From Actinoplanes sichuanensis (lineage in GTDB: Bacteria; Actinomycetota; Actinomycetes; Mycobacteriales; Micromonosporaceae), in the NCBI RefSeq assembly GCF_033097365.1, contig NZ_AP028461.1:8370001-8434000 (forward strand): a DNA stretch of 64,000 nucleotides, written 5' to 3'. The notes under the pieces are model-generated. The model did no database searches. It was not told the origin of the DNA and was given only the letters and a program-made list of their open reading frames with translations. A program made the position numbers and the translations under genes. How positions within the stretch are numbered: the stretch's first letter is position 1; each line of letters opens with the position of its first letter. Below are positions 42,346-50,105 of this stretch, one piece after another.

Positions 42346-43587
42346 GTGAAGACCACCCGGGCCGACCCACAACCGGCCGACTTCACCGACGTGCGCGCCA
42401 CCAACCTGGCCGTGGTCCTGCGACACCTGCGCGCCCACGGGCCCAGCTCCCGCGCCTCGATCGCCGCGTCCACCGGGCTCAACAAGGCGACCGTCTCCAG
42501 CCTCACCGGCAGCCTCATCGAGCAGCGTCTCCTGCGTGAGACGGGCCTGAGCGGCAACCGGATCGGCCGACCCGGGACGGCGCTGGCGCTGGACGGTTCG
42601 GCATATGCCGCGATCGGCCTGCAGATCGCCGGCGACCGCCTGACCGCCCTGGCCGTGGACTTCGCCGGCGAGCAGCTGCTGCTGTGGCACCGGCAGTTCT
42701 CCAGCGGCCCGGGCACCGCCGCCCTCGACCTCGACCCTACCGGAAACGGCGCCGCCGACGGGCGGGCGATCAGCGCGGTGGCCGCTCTGGCCCAGCGTGC
42801 CGCCACCCGGGTCCGGCAGCACGGCCGGCAGGTGCTCGGCCTCACCGTGGCGGTGCCCGGCCTGGTCTCCGACGGTGGCACGGTCAGCCTGTCACCGGCG
42901 CTCGGCTGGTCCGACGTCGACCTTCGCGGTCTACTCACCGGCTCGCTGCGTCAGCCCGACCTGGACGTCGCCGTCGCCAACCATGCGGGCCTCGCCGCGA
43001 TCGCCGAGCTACGGCACGGCGGTCATCAGGCACAATCCGATCTGACGTACGTCACCGGCGCCGCCGGGATCGAAGCCGGCATCGTCGTCGACGGCCGCCT
43101 CCTGCACGGCGCACGGGGTTTGACCGGCCAGATCGGACGGTTCAGTCTCGGCCCGGCCGGCTCCCCCACTCTGGCCGACCTGGCCGGCGTCGACCAGTTG
43201 GTCCGGCGCGCCCTGCCCGGTTTCGACCCGGCGGAGCTGTCCGACCTCACCCCGGCGGTGGAACAGGTGGCGACCGAGGCCCGATCCGGCGACACGACCG
43301 CGCTGGCCGCGCTCCGGGACACGGGCTGTCACCTGGGTCAGGGCCTGGCCCTACTCGCGAACCTGGTCAATCCCGAGGTGATCGTGCTCGGCGACCACTA
43401 CGCCACGCTGGCCGAGTGGATCCTCCCGGCCGCCGAAGCCGAGCTCTCCCGAAACACCCTGGCCCCGGCAGCCGGCGGCGCCCGACTGGTCGCGTCGTCG
43501 CTGGGTCTGCACGCCGCGGCCCTGGGCGGAGCAGTGGCCCACCTGGACCGCATCGACACCGGCGCGCTACCCACCGCCGCCCCTTAG
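42346..43587 (+). CDS. ROK-family transcriptional repressor
   Basis: The protein has an N-terminal winged helix-turn-helix (LRHLRAHGPSSRASIAASTG, LNKATVSSLTGSLIEQ) followed by a ROK domain (GLQIAGDRLTALAVDF, VTGAAGIEAGIVVDGRLL). The usual zinc-binding Cys cluster of ROK proteins is absent: after GLTGQIGRFSLG there is no CxCGxxGCxE. Such divergent members are often XylR/NagC-like sugar-responsive repressors. The start GTG at 42346 is preferred; an upstream in-frame GTG at 42319 is possible. It is divergent from the importer operon and probably controls it and the nearby hydrolase genes. Confidence 0.9.
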   Translation: MKTTRADPQPADFTDVRATNLAVVLRHLRAHGPSSRASIAASTGLNKATVSSLTGSLIEQRLLRETGLSGNRIGRPGTALALDGSAYAAIGLQIAGDRLTALAVDFAGEQLLLWHRQFSSGPGTAALDLDPTGNGAADGRAISAVAALAQRAATRVRQHGRQVLGLTVAVPGLVSDGGTVSLSPALGWSDVDLRGLLTGSLRQPDLDVAVANHAGLAAIAELRHGGHQAQSDLTYVTGAAGIEAGIVVDGRLLHGARGLTGQIGRFSLGPAGSPTLADLAGVDQLVRRALPGFDPAELSDLTPAVEQVATEARSGDTTALAALRDTGCHLGQGLALLANLVNPEVIVLGDHYATLAEWILPAAEAELSRNTLAPAAGGARLVASSLGLHAAALGGAVAHLDRIDTGALPTAAP

Positions 43588-43637
43588 ACCCGCGCCCGCC
43601 CCGGGTCCGCACGCACGGTCACCTCGCCGATCATGCA

Positions 43638-43760
43638 GCTGGTTCTCAGGGCTGGCACCACCACGCCAAAGCAGCTCCAAGAACCAGCCACCGAAGCGCC
43701 ACCCCTCCAAACGGCTGGTTCTCAGCCGCGAGCCCGCCGCGACAGCCCTGAGGACCAGCC
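43638..43760. repeat. Nested inverted repeats, copies 2a and 2b
   Basis: GCTGGTTCT (43638-43646) pairs with AGAACCAGC (43680-43688), and GGCTGGTTCTCAG (43713-43725) pairs with CTGAGGACCAGCC (43748-43760) with one mismatch. Both share the CTGGTTCTCAGGGCTG-type half of the dispersed family. They lie just after the ROK repressor gene. Confidence 0.6.
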
Positions 43761-43851
43761 GGGAGCACGGGCCGCAGCGGGTCTGGGCGGCGGTGTCGAG
43801 CGCGTCCCCTGCCCGGACCTCGGCCACCGCCGGACAGGCAAAGCCGCACAA

Positions 43852-43953
43852 GCAAAGCCCCGGACCGACAAAGCCCCGGACCGGCAGAGCCCCGGACCGG
43901 GGCCAGCAAAGCCCCGGACCGACAAAGCCCCGAGCCGACAAAGCCCCGGACCG
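43852..43953. repeat. Six-unit 16-bp tandem repeat
   Basis: Six units of (A/G)CA(A/G)AGCCCCGGACCG follow each other (43852, 43868, 43884, 43906, 43922, 43938), with a 6-base insertion after the third unit and one or two substitutions per unit. A degenerate half-unit precedes the array at 43838. There is no spacer sequence, so it is not a CRISPR. Confidence 0.8.
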
Positions 43954-44185
43954 GTTACGCGGCCCGAGAGCCGGGGGTCCGATCTGGAGCGTCGGAGTGC
44001 ATGCGCAGGGATCAATGCGGGCGAAGTGGACGCCGACCAGCAAGGGTCGGTCGGCGGGGCGGGTAACAATCGATGACCAAACATGGCCGCAGCGCCTTGA
44101 CCGAGGCGTAACTGTGGTGCGAGCCTCAGGGAACTCCGTCCGAAACATTCGCGAAACCACTCGCGGAGGCTTCTTTCGCCGCGCA

Positions 44186-44201
44186 GTCGAAGCGCTTCGA
44201 C
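44186..44201. promoter_or_regulatory. LacI-type operator candidate before the GH3 gene
   Basis: GTCGAAGCGCTTCGAC is a perfect 16-bp palindrome with the central CG flanked by AG/CT, the pattern of many LacI-family sugar operators in actinobacteria. It lies 28 bases before the GH3 start codon. Confidence 0.5.
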
Positions 44202-44229
44202 GACACGGCTTGGCCCGAAGGAACACGTT

Positions 44230-47046
44230 GTGACCGAATCCCCCTCTCGCATCGTCTTTCGCGACCCGCAGCAGAAGCTCGCCGCTCGGGTGTCCGACCT
44301 TCTGGGCCGGCTCGACCTGGCGGAGAAGATCGCCCTCCTGCATCAGCACCAGGCCGCCGTCCCACGTCTCGGCGTCGGTTCGTTCCGCACCGGAACCGAA
44401 GCTCTCCACGGCGTCGCCTGGCTCGGTACGGCAAGCGCTTTCCCCCAGGCCGTCGGGCTGGCTTCGAGCTGGGACCCGGATCTGCTGCGCCGGGTCGGCA
44501 CGGCGGTCGGCACCGAGGTGCGGGCCATGCACCACCGCGACCCGGAGAACGTCGGGCTCAACGTCTGGGCGCCGGTCGTCAATCTGCTGCGCGATCCGCG
44601 GTGGGGCCGCAACGAGGAGGGCTACGCCGAGGACCCGTGGCTGACCGGGGTGCTGAGCACGGCGTACTCGGAAGGGTTGCGCGGCGACGATCCGCGCCGG
44701 CTGCGCACCGCGCCCACCCTGAAGCACTTCCTCGGTTACAACAACGAGACCGATCGCTGTCTGACGTCGAGCAACATGCCGCCGCGAGTGCTGCACGAAT
44801 ATGAACTGCCCGCGTTCCGGCCGGCCATCGCCGCCGGAGCCGCGGTCGCCGTGATGGCCTCCTACAACCTGATCAACGGGCGGCCCACCCACCTCAGCCC
44901 ACTGATCAACGAGGTGCTGCGGGGTTGGTCCGAGGATGACGTGATGGTCGTCGGTGACGCCTTCGCGGTGCAGAACCTCGCCGGTGACCAGGCGCTCTTC
45001 GAGGATCACCCGGCCGGGTTCGCGGCGGCGCTACGGGCCGGCATCGACTGTGTGACCGAGCCGGGACCGCTGTCCGAGGCGTCGTTCACCACCGCTCTCG
45101 AACGCGGATCGATCACCGAGTCCGACGTGGACGCGGCGGTGCGGCACATTCTTTCGGTACGTGTACGGCTCGGCGAGTTCAATCCGGACGAGGACCCGTA
45201 CCGAAGCATCGGTGTTGAAGTGATCGACTGCCCGGAGCATCGCGCGCTGGCCCGGGAGGCCGCCCGTGCCTCGGTCGTGCTGCTCGGCAACGACGGCATC
45301 CTCCCGCTGGATCCGGCCGGCGTGGGCCGGGTGGCGGTGATCGGTCCGCTCGGCGACACCACGTTCGACGACTGGTACAGCGGCACCCCGCCGTACCGCA
45401 GGACGCTGCGGGCCGCGCTCGCCGAACGGCTCGGCACCGACGCGGTGATCTTCCACGAGGGTGTCGACCGGATCGCTCTGCGCTGCTCGGCCGGCCTGCT
45501 GGTGGCTGGTGCCGGCCCGCTGGCGGTGCGGGCCGCCGACGACATCCCGGACGCCGCACTGTTCGACGTCTTCGACTGGGGTGAGGAGACGATCTCCCTA
45601 CGGTCGGTGATCTCGGGTTTCGTCGGTGCGGACGGTCTGGGATCCGAGGAACACCTGCTGGTCAGCGACCGTCCGGGACCGAACGGCTGGGAGGTTCGCG
45701 AGACGTTCCGCCTGGAGCCGCGAGACGGCGGGGTGGCGATCCGGCACGTGCAGAGCCGCCGCTACCTGTTCGTGGGGGTGGACGGCCTGGTCCGTACCGC
45801 CGATGAAGCGACCGTCTTCACCGTGGACCTGCTGGTCGACGGGGTGGCCGAGGCCGCCGCGGTGGCCGCCGAGGCCGATGTGGTGGTGCTCTCCCTGGGT
45901 AACCACCCACTGGTGGCCGGCCGGGAGACCGAGGACCGCCGCGACCTGAACCTGCCCGGCACACAGGACGCCCTGCTACACGCCGTGCACGCCGCCAATC
46001 CGCGCACGATCTTGGCGCTGACCAGCAGTTACCCGTATGCGGTCGGCTGGGCCGCAGACCACCTGCCGGCCCTGCTGTGGTCGGCGCACGGTGGCCAGGA
46101 GCACGGCACCGGGCTGGCCGACGTGCTGTTCGGCTCGGACCGGACGGGAGCGCCCGTCGACCCGACCGGCCGGCTCACCCAGACCTGGTACCACGACGCC
46201 GGTGATCTGCCCGACCTGCTCGACTACGACATCATCGCGAGCGACGCCACCTACCTCTACTTCCGGGGCGCGCCGCTGTTCCCGTTCGGGCACGGGCTGT
46301 CCTACACCCGGTTCGCCTACGAGGACCTGCGGCTCACCGCCGACACGATCGACCCGGACGGCGAGGTGACGGTCCGCGTCGACGTGGTGAACGTCGGCGA
46401 CCGCCCGGGCACGGAGGTCGTGCAGCTCTACACCCGCCAGCGGAGCTCCCGCGTCAAGCAGCCGCTGCGCCGACTGCGCGGGCACCGTCAGGTGCGTCTC
46501 AAGCCCGGCCGACGCACCACAGTGGAATTCACGCTGCCCGCCGCCGAGCTGGCCTTCTGGGACGTCACCCGCTCCCGCTGGGTGATCGAGGACGCCACAC
46601 ACACCATCGCCGCCGGCTCGTCCAGCGCCGATTGGCGCCGCACCGCGTCGCTACGCGTCCGCGGCGAGAGGATTCCGGCCCGGTCACCGAGGTCCGTGCT
46701 CCGGATGATCGACAACGATGGGTACGCCCAGACGACCCCGGTGGCCATCCCGACGACGCCGGGTGAGGCCCTTCGCAGCGACGACGACTCCGCCTGGGTG
46801 GTCTTCGACGGCCTCGACTTCAGCCACCCGGTCACCACGGTGACCGCCGATTTCGCGGCTGCCGGTGCGGGCGCAACGGTCACCCTGCGCCTGGACGACC
46901 CCCTGTCCGGCCCGATCCTGGCCACTCTGGCCGCCGACTCTTCGCGCGAGGCGACCGCCCCGATCCCACCGGTGACCGGCCCACACGCCCTGTTCGTCCT
47001 CTTCGACCAGCCCGGGATCACGCTGACCTCCGTGACTTTCGCCTGA
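44230..47046 (+). CDS. Glycoside hydrolase family 3 beta-glycosidase with inserted and C-terminal accessory domains
   Basis: The N-terminal GH3 barrel shows LKHFLGYNNET and the nucleophile Asp in VMVVGDAFAVQNL, where most relatives read SDW/SDF. The second GH3 domain is split: after VAVIGPLGDTTF and before VVVLSLGNHPLVAG lies an insertion of about 120 residues (around 420-540) with DALFDVFDWGEETISLRS and IRHVQSRRYLFVGVDG, which looks like a beta-trefoil/fascin-type or other carbohydrate-binding module. A fibronectin-III-like domain and a CBM6-like C-terminal module (VVFDGLDFSHPVTTVTADFA) follow. No signal peptide. Likely beta-glucosidase or beta-xylosidase acting on imported oligosaccharides; exact specificity unknown. 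Confidence 0.92.
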   Translation: MTESPSRIVFRDPQQKLAARVSDLLGRLDLAEKIALLHQHQAAVPRLGVGSFRTGTEALHGVAWLGTASAFPQAVGLASSWDPDLLRRVGTAVGTEVRAMHHRDPENVGLNVWAPVVNLLRDPRWGRNEEGYAEDPWLTGVLSTAYSEGLRGDDPRRLRTAPTLKHFLGYNNETDRCLTSSNMPPRVLHEYELPAFRPAIAAGAAVAVMASYNLINGRPTHLSPLINEVLRGWSEDDVMVVGDAFAVQNLAGDQALFEDHPAGFAAALRAGIDCVTEPGPLSEASFTTALERGSITESDVDAAVRHILSVRVRLGEFNPDEDPYRSIGVEVIDCPEHRALAREAARASVVLLGNDGILPLDPAGVGRVAVIGPLGDTTFDDWYSGTPPYRRTLRAALAERLGTDAVIFHEGVDRIALRCSAGLLVAGAGPLAVRAADDIPDAALFDVFDWGEETISLRSVISGFVGADGLGSEEHLLVSDRPGPNGWEVRETFRLEPRDGGVAIRHVQSRRYLFVGVDGLVRTADEATVFTVDLLVDGVAEAAAVAAEADVVVLSLGNHPLVAGRETEDRRDLNLPGTQDALLHAVHAANPRTILALTSSYPYAVGWAADHLPALLWSAHGGQEHGTGLADVLFGSDRTGAPVDPTGRLTQTWYHDAGDLPDLLDYDIIASDATYLYFRGAPLFPFGHGLSYTRFAYEDLRLTADTIDPDGEVTVRVDVVNVGDRPGTEVVQLYTRQRSSRVKQPLRRLRGHRQVRLKPGRRTTVEFTLPAAELAFWDVTRSRWVIEDATHTIAAGSSSADWRRTASLRVRGERIPARSPRSVLRMIDNDGYAQTTPVAIPTTPGEALRSDDDSAWVVFDGLDFSHPVTTVTADFAAAGAGATVTLRLDDPLSGPILATLAADSSREATAPIPPVTGPHALFVLFDQPGITLTSVTFA

Positions 47047-47056
47047 AACCCACACT

Positions 47057-47113
47057 CCGGCCGGCTCCCACGGCTGTCCCCGGCGGTGTGGGGCAGCCCT
47101 GGGAACCGGCCGG
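47057..47113. repeat. Nested inverted repeat, copy 3
   Basis: CCGGCCGGCTCCCACGG... folds back on ...CCTGGGAACCGGCCGG with an inner GGCTGTCCC / GGGGCAGCC stem. It lies 10 bases after the GH3 stop codon and probably acts as its terminator. Confidence 0.65.
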
Positions 47114-47151
47114 GGTCGCTCGGAGCGGCCGGGATGGGTGAGGATCGGGGC

Positions 47152-47781
47152 ATGAGCGACGTGGGGCAGGCGCTGGCGTTCGCGGGTGTGATCGGGCTGG
47201 CGGCGGTGTCGCCGGGGCCGGACTTCGCCATCGTGGTGCGGCGTTCGGTGGTGGCCGGCCGCATGCACGGGATGGTCGCCGCCGCCGGAGTGGCAGCCGG
47301 GGTGTTCGTCTGGTCGGTGGCGGCCGCGGTCGGGGTGGCCGCTCTGCTGGAGGCGTCGGCCGTGGCGTTCACCGTGGTCAAGCTGGCCGGTGCGGCGTAC
47401 CTGATGTGGTTGGGGGTCAGTGCCCTGCTCGCGGCCCGGCGCGGAGGTTCGGGCCCGGACCGGCAGCTCGCCGGGCGCGCCGAGGCGCGGCTGTGGGGTT
47501 CGTTCCGGGACGGCCTGCTGACCAACGTGCTGAATCCGAAGTGTGGTGTCTTCTTCGTGGCCGTGCTGCCCCAGTTCGCGCCGGTGGACGGCTCGGCCGG
47601 CGACGTGATGCTGCTGTCGCTGGTCGCGGTGGCGGTGACGATCGCCTGGTTCGTGGTGGTCGCCAACCTGGTGGCCGCGATGCACCGGGTGCTGTCCCGG
47701 CCGGCTGTGCGCCGTTCGCTGGACGCCGTCACCGGCGCCGTCCTGGTGGCCCTGGGCCTGCGCCTGGCCGCCACCTCCTGA
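47152..47781 (+). CDS. LysE-family translocator
   Basis: The 209-residue protein has six hydrophobic segments and the LysE/RhtB motifs GLAAVSPGPDFAIVVRRSV near the start and GLLTNVLNPKCGVFFVAVLP in the middle. Family members export amino acids or related small solutes. The ATG at 47152 has GAGGA upstream; the longer frame starting 22 codons earlier runs through the inverted repeat and is rejected. It is flanked by inverted repeats on both sides, so it is probably its own transcription unit. Confidence 0.92.
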   Translation: MSDVGQALAFAGVIGLAAVSPGPDFAIVVRRSVVAGRMHGMVAAAGVAAGVFVWSVAAAVGVAALLEASAVAFTVVKLAGAAYLMWLGVSALLAARRGGSGPDRQLAGRAEARLWGSFRDGLLTNVLNPKCGVFFVAVLPQFAPVDGSAGDVMLLSLVAVAVTIAWFVVVANLVAAMHRVLSRPAVRRSLDAVTGAVLVALGLRLAATS

Positions 47782-47785
47782 ATGA

Positions 47786-47838
47786 GGCTGGTCGTCAGGG
47801 CTGTCCGGACGGGTCCGCGACAGCCCTGACGACCGGCC
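47786..47838. repeat. Nested inverted repeat, copy 4
   Basis: GGTCGTCAGGGCTGTC (47790-47805) and GACAGCCCTGACGACC (47819-47834) pair perfectly over 16 bp, extended to 20 by flanking GGCT/GGCC, with a 13-base loop. It lies five bases after the LysE stop codon and between convergent genes, so it likely terminates both. Confidence 0.75.
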
Positions 47839-47896
47839 GGGGTGGAGACCGGGCGGCGGGGGCGGTGGCCCGACCGCCTCCAACCGCCCGGTGGTT

Positions 47897-49570
47897 TCAG
47901 GAGAGGGTTCCGGTCACCGAGGTGCCGTTGCGGGTCACCTGGTAGCTGACCGTCGACCCGCTCCAGAAGACGAACGTCAGGGTGACCGGGGCACCGTCGG
48001 TCACTTCGGCGAAGAACTCCGGGGTCAGCTTGATCGCTCCGGCGGTGTAGTCGGGGGCGAAGGCCCGATCGAACTCCTTGTACGCGGTCCAGTTGTGCGG
48101 GCCGGCGTAGCCGCCGTCGGCGTAGGTGGCGGTCATCGTGGCGAGCTGGTCACCGTTGAACGCGGTGGGCACCGCGAACGCCGCGGTGGTCCCGGTGGCG
48201 GCGGACAGCACGGGCGTGTCGAAGGTGACGACGTCGAGCCGCCACGGGACGCCCCGGGAGAACCGCAGTGTCAGAGAGGTCCTCTCCCCGTACCGCTGAA
48301 GCCTGGACAGCAACCCCGCGCTCAGGGTGAGTTGATCGCCGGACACCTGATAGTCCGGACCGCGGCGCAGGGTCGCCGCCCCGAGCCGGACGTGGGTGAA
48401 GCCGGTGCCGTTGGGGTTGAGGGTGATGGTCTGTGCGGTGACCGGCACGCCGCGCCTGACGAACAGCAGGTCGCTCGCGGCGGTGCCGGAGCGGGTGCGC
48501 CAGCTGGAGGCGATCTGTCCGAAGAGCTCGGCGTCGCGCCAGACGCCGGCGGTACGGTCGAAGTGCTGCCCGTTGTCCCAGAGCATCGTGGTGATCTTGC
48601 TGATCCGCGCCTGGTGCCCGAAGAGTTCGAAGAACTTGAGTTTCTCGCCCTGTTCGATGGTGCCGGTGTGCCGGTCGAAGCCGAGCAATCCGTATTCACC
48701 GAGAATGACCGGGATGCCCTTGCTGACGAATGAGGTACGCAACCTTTCGAAGGTGCCGAGCAGATCGGCCTGCGCGGTGGCGTCGAAACGGTATCCACCT
48801 GCCACATTGACGCTGAAGGGCCAGTAGCCGTAGTAGTGCACGGTGGCGATCAGGTAGGGGTCGTTCAGTGCGGCGAATTCAGCCGTCAACGCGTCGAGCC
48901 GACCCTGATCGGCGTTGGTGTGCAGCGTGGGTAGTACCAGAAGTCGAGTGGCGTTGCCGCCGCCGGAGCCGCGGACGATCCGGTGGAAGGACGTGTTCAA
49001 CTCGGCGAGGAGGGCGTAGTTCTCGGCGTCGCCGCTGCTGCCCCAGAACTGTGGTTCGTTGACGCTCTCCAGCACCAGGCGGGGCGACGCGTCCCGGAAG
49101 GCGGCGGCGACCTGCGTCCAGATGGCGTTGTAGCGGTTCAGGACATTGTCGTGGTCGGTGGGCATGGTGGCGATCCACTGCCACGAGTCGTGATGAATGT
49201 TGATCATCACGTAGAAGCCCTCGTCGATGGCCCAACCGACGACCTCCTGGACACGGGCCAGGTAGGCCGGGTCGAGAACGAGGTCCGGGCTCAGGTGCCC
49301 GCCCCAGGTGACCGGGATGCGGATGCTGTTGAAGCCCTGGTCACGGATGCCGGCGAGCAGTTCACGGGTGACTCGCGGGTTACCCCATGACGTCTCGTCG
49401 TCGCCGGTGGAGTCGAAGGTGTTGCCGAGGTTCCAGCCGGGCTGCATGGCGGCGACGGCTTGGGCGGGGGTACGGACGGACTCGCGGGCGCTCGCTGCGG
49501 ACGAACCTGCGGTGGACAGGCCGGTGACGAGCAGCGCTAGGACGAGCAATCTGCCGAGCAGGCGCGACAT
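47897..49570 (-). CDS. Secreted GH5 endoglucanase/xyloglucanase with X2 and CBM46-like modules
   Basis: A signal peptide (LLGRLLVLALLVTGLSTAG... cleaved near ASA) precedes a GH5 barrel: GWNLGNTFDSTGDDETSWGN, IRIPVTWGGH, the acid/base Glu in LESVNEPQFWG and the nucleophile Glu in VILGEYGLLGFD. This matches subfamily 4-type enzymes. A carbohydrate-binding X2/Ig-like module (about 375-460) and a CBM46-like C-terminal module (about 465-557) follow, as in the Bacillus enzyme Cel5B that acts on xyloglucan and mixed-linkage glucan. It should act outside the cell. Start at 49570, with TAGGAG upstream. A degenerate copy of the importer operator lies before it. Confidence 0.92.
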   Translation of the reverse strand: MSRLLGRLLVLALLVTGLSTAGSSAASARESVRTPAQAVAAMQPGWNLGNTFDSTGDDETSWGNPRVTRELLAGIRDQGFNSIRIPVTWGGHLSPDLVLDPAYLARVQEVVGWAIDEGFYVMINIHHDSWQWIATMPTDHDNVLNRYNAIWTQVAAAFRDASPRLVLESVNEPQFWGSSGDAENYALLAELNTSFHRIVRGSGGGNATRLLVLPTLHTNADQGRLDALTAEFAALNDPYLIATVHYYGYWPFSVNVAGGYRFDATAQADLLGTFERLRTSFVSKGIPVILGEYGLLGFDRHTGTIEQGEKLKFFELFGHQARISKITTMLWDNGQHFDRTAGVWRDAELFGQIASSWRTRSGTAASDLLFVRRGVPVTAQTITLNPNGTGFTHVRLGAATLRRGPDYQVSGDQLTLSAGLLSRLQRYGERTSLTLRFSRGVPWRLDVVTFDTPVLSAATGTTAAFAVPTAFNGDQLATMTATYADGGYAGPHNWTAYKEFDRAFAPDYTAGAIKLTPEFFAEVTDGAPVTLTFVFWSGSTVSYQVTRNGTSVTGTLS

Positions 49571-49610
49571 GACGCTCCTAGGAGGACAGTCGGGGAGGTC
49601 TGACCTCGGC

Positions 49611-49638
49611 AGACTAAGTATGGATCCCAAACTATGTC
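49611..49638. promoter_or_regulatory. Operator-like inverted repeat upstream of the GH5 gene
   Basis: GACTAAGT (49611-49618) and ACTATGTC (49631-49638) pair at six of eight positions around a central GGATCC. On the minus strand the site reads CATAGTTTGG, sharing TAGTTTGG with the importer operator at 42161. Confidence 0.45.
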
Positions 49639-49941
49639 AATCGATGGACAGAGATGAACGGGCCGTCCGGGCGAGAGGGGGATGCTCTCCTCGCTCGGAC
49701 GGCCCGTCCCATGCGGCTCGCACCTCTTGCCCCGCTGCGTCGTCGAAGGGTGATCCCTAGTCGCGCGCCGGCCATTCGACAAAAAGGCGAACGCACGGCG
49801 CTCAACACACGAAGGCTAGTCCTCGGTGCATTCCACTAAAAGGCTGACTCACCGAATCATGCGCTTCGAGTAAACCGATTAACCTGTCTCCGGCGAAAAG
49901 CTGCGACAAGGGTTCGAACGGGTGAGATGTGGCCGTCTACC

Positions 49942-50032
49942 TGCAACTACGCAAGTTGCATACTCGCTGTTTCGAACGGCGTACCTCCAATCAGGATTGG
50001 CACACAATTCCCGCGACTACCTATTGTCGCGG
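49942..50032. promoter_or_regulatory. Cluster of three short inverted repeats before the orphan GNAT-like gene
   Basis: TGCAACT/AGTTGCA (49942-49948, 49954-49960), CCAATC/GATTGG (49987-49992, 49995-50000) and CCGCGAC/GTCGCGG (50011-50017, 50026-50032) are all perfect. The last overlaps the promoter candidate at 50024-50053, so at least that one could be an operator. Confidence 0.5.
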
Positions 50033-50053
50033 CGCCAAAACTGTTCGTACTCT
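50024..50053 (+). promoter_or_regulatory. Promoter candidate of the orphan GNAT-like gene
   Basis: TTGTCG (50024-50029) and TACTCT (50048-50053) are separated by 18 bases, with a predicted transcription start about 46 bases before the ATG. The -35 lies inside one of the inverted repeats. Confidence 0.45.
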
Positions 50054-50105
50054 AAAGCCCAACATCATCGATCGCCTTGAGTACGATGAAACGCGGGGAG
50101 CAGCC

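Larger units (their letters stand above)
43588..44229. other. Long intergenic region with repeats
   Basis: No credible gene is seen in these 642 bases. It holds two copies or part-copies of the dispersed nested inverted repeat (43638-43688, 43713-43760), the six-unit 16-bp tandem array (43852-43953), and, just before the GH3 gene, a 16-bp perfect palindrome (44186-44201). The GH3 ribosome binding site (GAAGGA) precedes its GTG start. Confidence 0.7.
49571..50105. other. Divergent intergenic region with hairpins
   Basis: Between the GH5 gene and the orphan GNAT-like gene no coding sequence is supported. Features are the operator-like inverted repeat (49611-49638) overlapping a minus-strand TTGACA (49635-49640), an 18-bp hairpin with one mismatch (49658-49675 with 49690-49707, ACGGGCCGTCCG...), and three short inverted repeats (49942-50032). 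A strong hairpin in a divergent promoter region is unexpected and may terminate a short RNA or insulate the two promoters. Confidence 0.6.

Noticed and set aside
43852..43953. CRISPR-like array
   Set aside because: Units are 16 bp and directly adjacent with no unique spacers, and no cas genes are in the window.
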